NCBI RefSeq assembly: GCF_020360975.1
Contig: NW_025408683.1
Span: 1,178,001 to 1,242,000, forward strand
Length of the DNA stretch: 64,000 nucleotides
Direction of reading: 5' to 3'
DNA from: Hirsutella rhossiliensis
Lineage: Eukaryota > Ascomycota > Sordariomycetes > Hypocreales > Ophiocordycipitaceae
Numbering within the stretch: position 1 is the stretch's first letter; every line of letters starts with the position of its first letter. The notes under the pieces were generated by a model. It did not search any database. It had not been told where the DNA came from and saw nothing but the letters and a program-made list of their open reading frames with translations. The position numbers and the translations under genes were made by a program. Below, one piece after another: positions 1-8,270 of this stretch.

Positions 1-285
1 CGTCTGGTCCCTTGCCTATGACATCAAGTTCCTGTGCGAGTAAGTCGTACTCGTCCTGTTGCAGTACTGAAACCTTGGAAGGCGTCACAGAAATTGTCGG
101 CAGGTCCATATACCCTTCTTCCCAGAGCTTCCTCACTGCGTCAAAGGTTCTTTTATGCCATGACTTGGGCCAGTTTTTCTCAATATGAGCCTTTCCTCGA
201 GATGGATGAAGAATCAGGGGCCGCCCACATGTCCACTCGTGCCCCAGAGGACCCAAGTAGCGATCCTGCCATTTTTCCTCCAGAT
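1..285 (-). pseudogene. Probable hAT-type transposase C-terminal fragment, runs off the left edge
   Basis: The reverse strand is open from about 285 to base 1 and reads like the end of a fungal hAT (Ac-like) transposase. A segment LILHPSRGKAHIEKNWP is followed by a tryptophan-rich stretch and AVRKLWEEGY. This resembles the family pattern in which a conserved LHP is followed by an aromatic/NW segment and a KLWEEY-like helix before the dimerisation region. The frame is still open at the window edge, so the dimerisation domain and the terminal repeat would lie outside. There is no RIP-like TA excess here. I identify the family from motif memory only. An unrelated host gene remains possible. Confidence 0.4.
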
Positions 286-1326
286 TCCTCTTTGGGAGCG
301 ACTGTGGGAACCCGCTCCACCAAAGAGCTCCAGCATGAATGTAGGTGGGCTGGGCATCAGCGCAAAGCTATGTCGCCGGGGTGCAAATCACACAATAGGA
401 CGGGAGCGTGCGCCGCTGGTCCGGGAACAAGAGTCGCGCGGTTATTTTGATTAAATCGACGCAAATTTCTTGCCTGCCACTCTTTGGCTTTTGCCATGCT
501 CGGCCCGGACGATGGGAGACGATTTGATATCAGGCCGTTGGCCGGCCGAGGCTCAACTCCCTTTCCACCCGAGCATGCGTCTCTGGGCTTGCGAGGCGCG
601 TGCCCACCAAGTTAGCCATGACACAGGCGGCAGCAGGGATGCGATCGCGGCAACGTTGTGGAGGAAGAACAAACAGCGCGTCAGAGAGCACTGTCAATTA
701 GGTGACCTTCCGCTTCGCCGACCACAACCGGCTAAGGCGGCGGCGGACTACGGGCCACACAGAGCGACAGCGGGGAGCTGACGCTTGACTCGTGCTGTCC
801 ACGACAGACGCGGGCCAAAGCCGCCGCGAACGTTTTGAGTCCTACTCACGACGAGCATGTGGGGGGGGAAACTCATGGACGTCATTTGTGCATAACGCGC
901 CAAGGCGGCTAGACTTATGTTCTTGTTGATATCATCTTGTACCCACTCTTTGATGGCTCACAAGCTCCACCCGTTTCAGATTCGAGCGGTTTAATCTGCA
1001 GTGATCCACTGCGGAAGCTTGTTGTTTATGCTTGTTGTCAGTCTGGAACGCACTGTTGCACCCACCGGGTTTTGATAGCATCCTCCGGGCGAGACGGCCT
1101 GTTTCTCGCGCGGCAGCATCCGTCCCGCGAGCGCTCTTTCTGTCAAATTTACTAAATCATGCAAACTTTCAAATCCACTGTAACCGATTCGAGGGTTGAA
1201 GTCGGTGGCTAAGGGCACTCTGGATGCGAAGGACTAGATTCCGAGGGAGGACACCATGGCTGAATTGAGAGTTGCGTGTGTGCGAATAATGTCTCTTACT
1301 AAGCTAGTCTAAAATCGTCGCCCGAA
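286..1326. other. Gene-poor stretch, nothing identified
   Basis: Several short overlapping frames occur on both strands, but none shows a recognisable domain, a signal peptide or a convincing intron structure. Base composition is mixed and CA/TG are present, so this is not RIP-affected sequence. A run of nine G lies near 860. Confidence 0.5.
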
Positions 1327-1983
1327 CTACGACGTAACAATAAGGCCTTCGCGCAAGTCCTGCTCAGCTAGAGTTTTCTTTTCCCTTTGAGCGGCCACCA
1401 GTGACTTGTATATATCGGTCTGTTTTAGACCCCCCAATTTGGTTTTTTTATTTTGATCAAGATCGTGTTTCCATAACTTAGCGATCTCAGTGTCGAGGTT
1501 AGGATACATAGTCCCACACCCGATCTCGGTGATCTGGCACCAGCATGACATCGATTAGCATAGCCCCTAGTTCCTCCAGGGAAAAAACATGGAGGTGCCA
1601 AAAAGAGCATACGGAGTTTTCTTGGCACCTCCTTATACTTCATTTTGGTAAAGACAGGAGTGAGGAAAATGAGCGTAACTTACTGCAGGAGCCGGCATCC
1701 TTCCAATAATATACGCCTCGATAACCTGACACGTGGGTTTGGAGCACTGCAGCCGAGCGGACCTCTTTATCAGCTTGCGACCAGGATGCGGGTACAAGTG
1801 TGATTCACACCAGACGGCAATTGCCGCGCGATGAGATTGGGAGAAAGCAGTTGTTGTCTCGTAAGGGGGTGAGTATCGCTTACCACATCGGGTTGCTTTT
1901 GGCAGAGGTCCTTGATGAGGCTTTGGTTGGGGCCGCTTTGGTTGTTCTGGGACTAGGAGCGCTATGTCAATGAGGTTGCTCAA
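1327..1983 (-). CDS. Weakly supported two-exon gene, hypothetical protein
   Basis: Two reverse-strand frames can be joined through a good intron. Exon 1 is 1983-1684 and ends in the donor GTAAGTTAC. The intron is 1534-1683 (150 bp), with an acceptor GTGCCAG and a GCTAATC-like branch site. Exon 2 is 1533-1327. Both junctions are phase 0, giving 168 residues. The N-terminal half has Cys residues in RCGKRY, VWCESHLYPHP and CSKPTCQV. The C-terminal half is Lys/Glu-rich (LVAAQREKKTLAEQDL). No signal peptide is visible and I recognise no family. A second candidate donor (GTAAGCGATACTC) inside exon 1 means the true structure may differ. It could be a decayed gene or chance frames. Confidence 0.28.
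1591..1632. repeat. Short inverted repeat (11-bp stem, 20-base loop) inside the putative intron
   Basis: GGAGGTGCCAA at 1591-1601 is matched exactly by its reverse complement TTGGCACCTCC at 1622-1632. It lies inside the intron proposed for the 1327-1983 gene. Confidence 0.8.
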
Positions 1984-2040
1984 GGATTAATTGTAACGGG
2001 TGCTGGGAGGCTTGAATGAGGTACGACTGTCTTACCTTGT

Positions 2041-2103
2041 TCGATTGATTCTCTGCTTGTTTCGATTGATTCTCTGCTTGTTTCGATTCATTCTCTCCTT
2101 CAT
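2041..2103. repeat. 21-bp tandem repeat, three copies
   Basis: The unit begins TCGATTGATTCTCTGC. The first two copies (2041-2061 and 2062-2082) are identical. The third (2083-2103) differs at four positions. Confidence 0.85.
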
Positions 2104-2399
2104 TCGACTAATTTACATACGCAGTGATTAGTGACGAGCCGCATCTATCGTTAGGGAGCCAACTGGGTGTGGTTGACTTTGTCTAGGAATGAGAAGGGGA
2201 AGAGGCTAGAGCTTACGGCTTGTTTGATTGTGCACCCGAGCTCCGGCTCATTTGTAAGAACGTTGATCTGGGAAATTTAGGGTTAGTTAATCCAATAATG
2301 AAATGAAAGGGCCGTGGGATCCTGGGAGGCTGGCGACAAGTCGAATGGTTGATGCTTACGCTGCAATCGATATGCTCGTTCGGGTAGATCTTCATAACC

Positions 2400-2879
2400 T
2401 CACTGATTGTCTGTATCGTCATGGTTAGCCACCCAAGAGTGCCTATTCGTTATGTCTGTTGCCGTAGATCTCGAGCCGTCGCTTACATAGTTCTTGTCCG
2501 GATCAAGCTCCTGCAAACCGGCGGGGAGCTGCCTGCGGTTAGGGGGCCAGAATGGGGTTCGCGTTTTGTCGAGGTGGTGAGCCATAAGAGGTCGGTCGGA
2601 CTTTGCCCTCGCGATGTTCTCGTTGTAGCATGAGAATAGCTGCTCCTGGGGCAGCTGCTCCTGAGTGCAAGCGCTGAATACAGGCCGGCAATATGCGTCC
2701 AGATTGACTGATTTCGCTTGACATATCTTCTGCTGAAAGTTATCCCAGTCTGTGTAAGACTGATCCGCCGCACCCTTCGAGTTCGGGGCAGTGCCAGCGG
2801 CGTTGTTGCCATCGTCGGCAGCCAACGGTTGCGCCAAGGCCAAGCTGGCAGAGGCGAGAAAAACGAGAGAGTACTTCAT
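2400..2879 (-). CDS. Small secreted protein, effector-like
   Basis: A 159-residue reverse-strand frame starts at 2879. The N-terminus is a clear signal peptide (MKYSLVFLASASLALAQ, with likely cleavage after ALA). The mature part carries four cysteines (KICQAK, DAYCRPV, FSACTQ, LFSCYN) in its first half and a charged, low-complexity tail. No domain is recognised. A TATATA box lies on the coding strand about 165 bp upstream of the start, near 3041-3050. The gene sits 0.5 kb from a transposon cluster and a RIP-mutated island, a location common for lineage-specific effectors, but that role is inference. A downstream exon cannot be excluded, because the tail after about residue 100 looks less protein-like. 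Confidence 0.6.
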   Translation of the reverse strand: MKYSLVFLASASLALAQPLAADDGNNAAGTAPNSKGAADQSYTDWDNFQQKICQAKSVNLDAYCRPVFSACTQEQLPQEQLFSCYNENIARAKSDRPLMAHHLDKTRTPFWPPNRRQLPAGLQELDPDKNYVSDGSRSTATDITNRHSWVANHDDTDNQ

Positions 2880-3356
2880 GTTGACCTTGGTAAAGGCTGG
2901 AAGAGTTATTGAAAGAATGTGGAGGCTTTGCCTTTTGGCAGTTTTTAAAACGAAGGACGGTGGAATATCTTGGTCGATATAAACTGTGAGGGGTGAAGCT
3001 GAAGTTTCTACTAATACCTCGGTGGGTGGAATGGTGTTCTATATATACTTGGAAAATAACGACGCAAACTCCAGGACAGACAAATCCTCTTAGGCGAGCC
3101 CAAAGATGCATAAGATGAAAAAGGGCATTGAATTATTGGCTATCATAATCAACGGATGGCAAGAGTCATGCTTGATTCGACTGCTAACTGTTTATAGTGA
3201 GCATAACGCAGCATCCCTGCAGTACGCGTAAGTACTAAATTAGTAACTCTATTATTACTATAGGGCCCTGACTAGCCAACACACAGCTCTGACTATTTAG
3301 CGCGTAAAAAGTTAGTCACTGAGGTGCATAAGTTGCCACGCTTACTCTAATGATTA
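2880..3356. promoter_or_regulatory. Upstream region of the secreted-protein gene and transposon-like relic
   Basis: On the reverse strand this holds the promoter of the 2400-2879 gene, with a TATATA box near 3041. At 3262-3340 there are three TGACTA/TAGTCA-type motifs (CTGACTAGCC, CTGACTATTT, TTAGTCACTG) followed by GTGCATAAGTTGCC. This resembles the subterminal end of a pogo-family transposon. No partner end is seen in the window. Confidence 0.35.
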
Positions 3357-3400
3357 CCATGCTCCACCCCCCTTTCGGTAACACCCACCTTTCGGTAGCG
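3357..3400 (+). repeat. Left terminal inverted repeat of the Fot/pogo element
   Basis: It matches the reverse complement of 5506-5549 with one mismatch (T/C at the ninth base). TA precedes it. Confidence 0.95.
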
Positions 3401-3599
3401 TAATTGAGAAACTCTCCACCAAAAGTCTACTATTTAAACTATATAAAATATGATCAGAACTTAACATTATAAACATAAAAAATATATCATTCCGTAGAGA
3501 AATAGACGCTCTTATATATACTGGCGCTTTTTTACTATTCGCCCGGATCTGGTGGGGGCTGGAAGGGCTTCGGGTGCTACCTTGACTTCGATCACTAAA

Positions 3600-5090
3600 G
3601 CTGTCTCTACCTCTAAGACCGCCTCCTCCTCTATGTTAGAACTTAGTATAACGGCTATCTCTTGGCTTTTAATTTAGGGAATGGTTTCCTTAGCTACTAA
3701 AGCTTTACTAAGAGTTATGAACCGTCTATTCGGGTTCGGAATTGCTCTCCTCTTCTTGCCTCTCTATAGCCGGGCCACTTCTTCCTCTAGCTTCGCGATT
3801 CTATTACTATGCTCGGCAAGCGTCTGTTCTTAGGCTTTAAAGCCTCTAGCTATCACGGCGTATCGTCTCCGGGTGCTAGGAGTCTTGTTCTTTCCGAAAT
3901 CGCGAATCTAGCGGCTATTTCTTAGCGTATTATTAGAACCTAAAAATGGCGCGGACTTTAGAGATATCTCTATAATGTCTGCGTGAATTTCTAGATGCCG
4001 TAATGCCTTAGATCGTAAAATCGGCCAATTCCTAGTAACCCTCTAGCCGGACAATATATTCTTTGCCGTTATTCTAAACTCGCGCGCTTTAGTATATGCC
4101 CGTATAAAATTAACCTTATAAATAGGCGCAGAATCGGTTAAATAGGTTAATTTCTAAAGTTCTTTCCGGTAAGCTACCTTAGAGGCATTAAATATACCTT
4201 TATCTAACGGCTAGAGGCTATAAGAGTAGTAGGTAGGAAGGTAATAGTAATAAACGTTGTTTAAAAGTATATAGCTATCTATATATCCTAATCCCGGTTA
4301 ATAGTAATTCCTATAGAGTTAGATAAAGAAACGCACCGTTATATAACTTCTATATCTATTTAATATAATTAGTCTAGTATCTAAAGCATCGGCTAGTCGC
4401 GTCTAGGGCAAATAGACCCTCTTAAGCTACTTAATAGCGATATAGTTATCCGTCTATCCGTTAGGCGACGTTATATAATGCTAGTCGGCTATTTTACCGA
4501 ATTCCGTTAAGAACTACTATTTTTAAAGTTCTTTGCCCTTAAAGATAATGCTAGGGGTAAGGACACGGCCGTCCGCGGTAATAGCTTTAATAAATAAGGT
4601 CTAGTTACGGGACTATAGCCCTTTTAGAAGGGCCTTCCGTTTTAGGTCTATACTCTTAACTATAAGACTATCTAAACCTAGCAAAAAGAGTCTAGTTAGT
4701 AAAAGTAATAAAAGATAAGCTAAATACTTACTAAAGCTAGATATAATAACGCCTTCGTTAATATTTACGGTATTTTCTAGTTTAATCTATCTATACTCCT
4801 TTTCCCTAATATCGAAGAACTAGTAAACCGCCCGAGGCGTAAAAGCATTAAATCGGTTAGCTTCCTAACGTCTCCTACGCTTATTCTTAATATCCGGATA
4901 GCGATTAATAAATTTAGAGACCTAGTTGCGCCCTACTATCCGCTCGTTGTTTAGTTACTTTATAAGAGCCTCTATATATACGCGGATCTAACTATAGGAG
5001 GGAGCATAGCCGAGAGACTCTTAACGGAGGATCTAAGAAACTAAGCGAGCTTCCTAAGACTTACTTAAGGGTTAACGAGGCTAGATCTAA
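3600..5090 (-). pseudogene. Fot/pogo transposase (CENP-B-type HTH plus DDE_1), broken by RIP stops
   Basis: Reverse-strand translation gives recognisable blocks in the right order. First is an HTH_Tnp_Tc5-like segment (SKFINRYPDIKNKRRRR, near 4920-4860). Then comes the DDE core start AITADGRVLTPSIIFKGK (near 4590-4530), TSPNG-TDN (near 4470), a degraded catalytic block RLIILNRYRSY (family form ILDGHGSH) and finally a QPLD-like PLDKGIFNASK. The family catalyses cut-and-paste transposition at TA. Many codons are stops where Gln or Trp is expected, and the second catalytic Asp reads Asn. Both are what CA/TG to TA changes produce. The gene is dead. Confidence 0.88.
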
Positions 5091-5505
5091 TTAGCTAGGG
5101 CTACCTAGCCTTTAAGTCTATCGGAAATAGACTGCTAAGGTATATTATACTTTTAGGCGGCGCGGTACTACGATAAGCCGTTTTTTATAATATTAATTAT
5201 CGTATTAGCTATAATATCCTCTATATAAATACTCCGAGGCCGCTTTAAGGTTATTTTAGTTATATAGTAGAGGAATAACGAGAAGAATTATCGTTAGGAG
5301 GCGGAAGGAGATTAGGGGGTTAGATAGTAATTTCGCGTGCAAGGTACGTATAGGCTATAGACCCCTATATAAACATTTAACCATCGAAAAGTAGAATTCA
5401 ATTAATCTTCTATCTACTCTAAGTAACGGCTTATAAATATCTTTAAAGCTGGCTGGAATCGGTGTAAGTGAAATTAATGGTTTTTAGTAGGGATATTTTC
5501 TAATG

Positions 5506-5549
5506 CGCTACCGAAAGGTGGGTGTTACCGAAAGGGGGGTGGGGCATGG
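5506..5549 (-). repeat. Right terminal inverted repeat of the Fot/pogo element
   Basis: It is the partner of 3357-3400, followed by TA at 5550-5551. Confidence 0.95.
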
Positions 5550-5551
5550 TA

Positions 5552-5857
5552 GTTGTTTTCCTAACTGCTCGATCGGTAGCTAGGGCAGACGCTTCTGCTC
5601 TTGTTCTCCTATTCGTGCCTTGGTGCTCCTCTTATGCTCCCTTCCTCTCGCTTACCCTGCAATCGTCAGCACCGCTTTACTTGCCTTCTTGCTTCAACTC
5701 TCCCCTATAAAAATTCTTCCCCCGTCAGAGCTGTTAGCGGCTCGCTAGCAGGGGGCCGGATTTGCAGGCCACCCGACCGCGCTTTTGCTGCCCGGGTCCA
5801 TCGTGGCCCTAACAGCACAGAGGAAGACCTTAGGAGAGTTCATATAGGCTCTAGTTA
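5552..5857. repeat. Unmutated interval carrying a fragment of the inverted-repeat family
   Basis: Bases 5555-5710 align with 9231-9390 (the left arm of the large inverted repeat) from GTTTTCCTAAC-GCTCGATCGG onward. This copy keeps its CA and TG dinucleotides where the 9.2-kb copy has TA. The interval lies between the Fot and Tc1 elements. No gene is seen. Confidence 0.7.
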
Positions 5858-5920
5858 CGGAGGAAGCTTTCAATAGTCGTTGCTGACGCTAAAATAACCC
5901 TGTTAAGAAAAAGGAAGAAC
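5858..5920 (+). repeat. Left terminal inverted repeat of the Tc1-like element
   Basis: It pairs with 7328-7391 and is preceded by TA at 5856-5857. Confidence 0.92.
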
Positions 5921-5979
5921 GTACTAAATTTCTATGGCTCTACGAAGTATTCCCTGCTAATACCGGTACTATCCCTCCT

Positions 5980-7250
5980 TCCCTCTCGATACTTATTGCC
6001 GCCTTTTAATTTAATAATTTTCTGCATATACCGAGGAATTCGCTTAATCTAGCCTTATATCTTCTCTTACGGAAGCTCTTTCTAAGCTGCCTCCTAAGCA
6101 GAAATAGCTTTAGCCCGGCTTTTCGGGGCGCCTTTTTTCGTAGTAGTTCTTTTTAGCCAAGGCCAGCAAGGCTTAATAGCATTAAGATTAGGCGAATTGC
6201 TATACTAAAGAAGGCGCCGGACTTTATATAAGTCGTATACCTACTGCTAGATATAGTAGTTATAAGCCGGAGCTTTATCTTCTTATATAATTATCCTAGG
6301 AAGATCCTTCTCGTATTCCTTTACGAAAGGAAAGAGCTTTAGAATTAAGATCTTAGTTTAGTAGCGATACTAATCGATGCCGCCGCGCTTAGAGCTTCGG
6401 GAGAGCTTGCCGTTCTTTAAATTCTATCGCTACTTAGGCTTTAGTCCGGGAAGCTACCGTAGGTTTAGTCGTCGTATGCCGTTATTAAGTTCCTACGTCT
6501 CTTTTATTAAGGGCTCTAATTCCTAGTTTATTTTCGCGATATCTTCTTCGGAAGATTTCTTCTCCGCAGCAGTCTCTAGAGCCTAATAGTAATAAGGGCT
6601 CTTTTTATTATAGGAAAAGCAGCCCTAGAATATAAATTCGGAGGATCCTTTCTATCTCTCGCGAATATAGCTACGAACAAAACGTTCGTTAGCTTTTCTC
6701 TAGACGCGATAGCTTCCTCGGCGGTATAAAAGAATAACCGAAGTCTTGTTAGACTAAATAACCTTCTTCTAATCCTTAAGGGTCTAGTCTTTATACGAGA
6801 AACACTACTCGAGTCGGTCTCTTATCATCTTCTTCGTTAATCTAGGCTTCCTTATTAGCTTAGTCTTCCGGAAACTAGCTTTCTTTAATACCCTCTATAT
6901 AGTAATAGAAGACACTAAATGCCCTACTAAATTAAGCTCGGCAGCAATATCAGTATAGTTTTTTCCCTTCTATACCGGTCTCGGCGAACCTTCTTAAAAA
7001 CCTCATTTTTAATAGCAGCTTACTTAGACGGACGGCTAGAACGAGGAGCATCTTAAAGCCATTCGTCTCGTATAGTTAACGGTAGCTAGTTTGGCTAGAA
7101 GCCTCGCTTAATTGCTCGAGCGTATATACTATTAATCGTACGAATCGAAATTCCGGTTAAAGAAGAAATCTCTGCCGATGATTTGCCGCTATAAGGCGCC
7201 TTTAACGTAATAATTAATGCTCGAGTTAAAATATTAGTCTTTATTTTATA
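5980..7250 (-). pseudogene. Tc1-like transposase (HTH plus DDE_3), broken by RIP
   Basis: The reverse strand reads an N-terminal helix-turn-helix (KSSAEISSLTGISIRTINSI, near 7200-7140). Next is PLTIRDEWL followed by DAPRSSRPSK (7080-7025), then a KVRRDRYRREKT linker, and near the end PNLNAIKPCWPWLKRTT (about 6210-6150). In the family this last motif is PDLNxIE, so the catalytic Asp and Glu now read Asn and Lys. Numerous in-frame stops replace Gln/Trp. The gene encoded a cut-and-paste transposase and is inactive. Confidence 0.88.
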
Positions 7251-7327
7251 AGAGAAATAATAGTTAAGTAAAGAAATTGAGGGGAAATTGTAGATATAGG
7301 AGGAAAAGTGCGTGTGCGGGGTTCTTT

Positions 7328-7391
7328 GTTCTTCCTTTTTCTTAACAGGGGTTATTTTAGCGTCAGCAACGACTATTGAAAGCTTCCTCCG
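7328..7391 (-). repeat. Right terminal inverted repeat of the Tc1-like element
   Basis: It pairs with 5858-5920 and is followed by TA at 7392-7393. It has one extra G in a run compared with the left copy. Confidence 0.92.
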
Positions 7392-7393
7392 TA

Positions 7394-7675
7394 ATGGGCC
7401 CTTGGATTTCCTTATTGGGCCCTTGAAGTGTGGCTAAAATAGTCACATGACTGCCGCGTCGCTCCACGAGCCTGTTCAATTGCCTCCTCATTTACATTCC
7501 ATTAAGCACCCTACGTTCAACGGCTCTACGTGAAATGCAGTCATGCTGTCGGGCCTATGACGCCGGCAAATGTGTGCACCGGCGCGCGCGCAGGCAAAGC
7601 CGCAAAGTAGGGTTGACAGTCCGCCACAGTCTCAGCCACACTTCAAGGGCCCAATAAGGAAAACCAAGGGCCCAT
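7394..7675. mobile_element. 282-bp MITE with TA target duplication
   Basis: Terminal inverted repeats of 42 bp (7394-7435 and 7634-7675) begin ATGGGCCCTTGG and differ at one base. TA lies on both sides (7392-7393, 7676-7677). The 200-bp interior has no coding capacity and retains normal CA/TG content, so it escaped RIP. It is probably a non-autonomous Tc1/mariner derivative. The parent is not seen in the window. Confidence 0.9.
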
Positions 7676-7744
7676 TAACTAGAGCCCTTTATATGAACGG
7701 TTGAGGCTGCTAAGAGTTAGCGGGAATAAAGGATGTTGCAAATG

Positions 7745-7983
7745 TCAAGACTGACTGAAATACTCTCCGAAAAACGACCTCAGCTGGCAAGTATAGGTCT
7801 TCAAAAAGGCAAGAAGCGCAAATATGCACATCAAGGGAGCATAGCTATTGAAGCCCCAAGCAAGAAGCTGTGGTATGTCGACATGGGCAGACCCAAGTAG
7901 GGGAACGTCCATAACGCTTAGAGGCTTAGACGGCGGCTGCGTGGTCCAGGACCACGGCAGGCTAGCATTCGCAGTCGTGGCCA
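7745..7983 (-). pseudogene. BCS1-like AAA-ATPase, N-terminal remnant only
   Basis: From an ATG at 7983 the reverse strand reads about 79 residues. It has a short polar leader, MDVPLLG, a QLLAWGFNSYAPLMCIFALL membrane-type segment and LRSFFGEYFSQS, then a stop. This resembles the BCS1_N region of fungal mitochondrial BCS1-family AAA proteins (inner-membrane anchor, then BCS1_N, then ATPase). No ATPase domain follows. The frame ends 70 bp before the MITE. The gene was probably truncated when the transposon cluster formed, or the rest was lost. The family assignment rests on the N-terminal pattern alone. The frame also extends upstream to 8440, but that part has no protein-like features. Confidence 0.45.
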
Positions 7984-8270
7984 TGGTGACAAGCGTTTCT
8001 GAAACCGCAAAGAGGGAGGTAGAGATATATATCAATGGGCGTGGCGATTGAGCTGGCTGGAAGCGAAAGGCCACTTGCTCGCACAACATCGGACAGGAGT
8101 AAATGGGCTTTAAATAGGTGTTCAAGCCATTGCCCAGAACAAGGTCCGCCCTCAGTACTGTTCTCTCCGTCGAGGGGGGAGGAGTCCTCCGATCCGCCCG
8201 CTCACCCTCTCCGCTATCGCATGCAGAAATAAGCTGCCTACTATAAACCCATCGCTCTCTTACGCCTCCT

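Larger units (their letters stand above)
3357..5549 (-). mobile_element. Fot/pogo-type DNA transposon (Tc1/mariner superfamily), RIP-inactivated
   Basis: The element is bounded by 44-bp terminal inverted repeats at 3357-3400 and 5506-5549 that differ at one base. TA flanks both sides (3355-3356 and 5550-5551), the hallmark target duplication of the superfamily. Each repeat contains two copies of CCTTTCGGTA/ACCTTTCGGTA. The 2.2-kb length and the reverse-strand transposase relic inside fit fungal Fot/pogo elements. The interior is almost free of CA and TG, while the terminal repeats keep them. Confidence 0.92.
5858..7391 (-). mobile_element. Tc1-like DNA transposon, RIP-inactivated
   Basis: Terminal inverted repeats of about 63 bp (5858-5920 and 7328-7391) begin CGGAGGAAGCTTTCAATAG and are nearly identical. 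TA flanks both ends (5856-5857 and 7392-7393). The 1,534-bp length fits the Tc1/impala-like group. The interior is CA/TG-depleted, while the repeats themselves are not. The right-hand TA is shared with the adjoining MITE. Confidence 0.92.
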
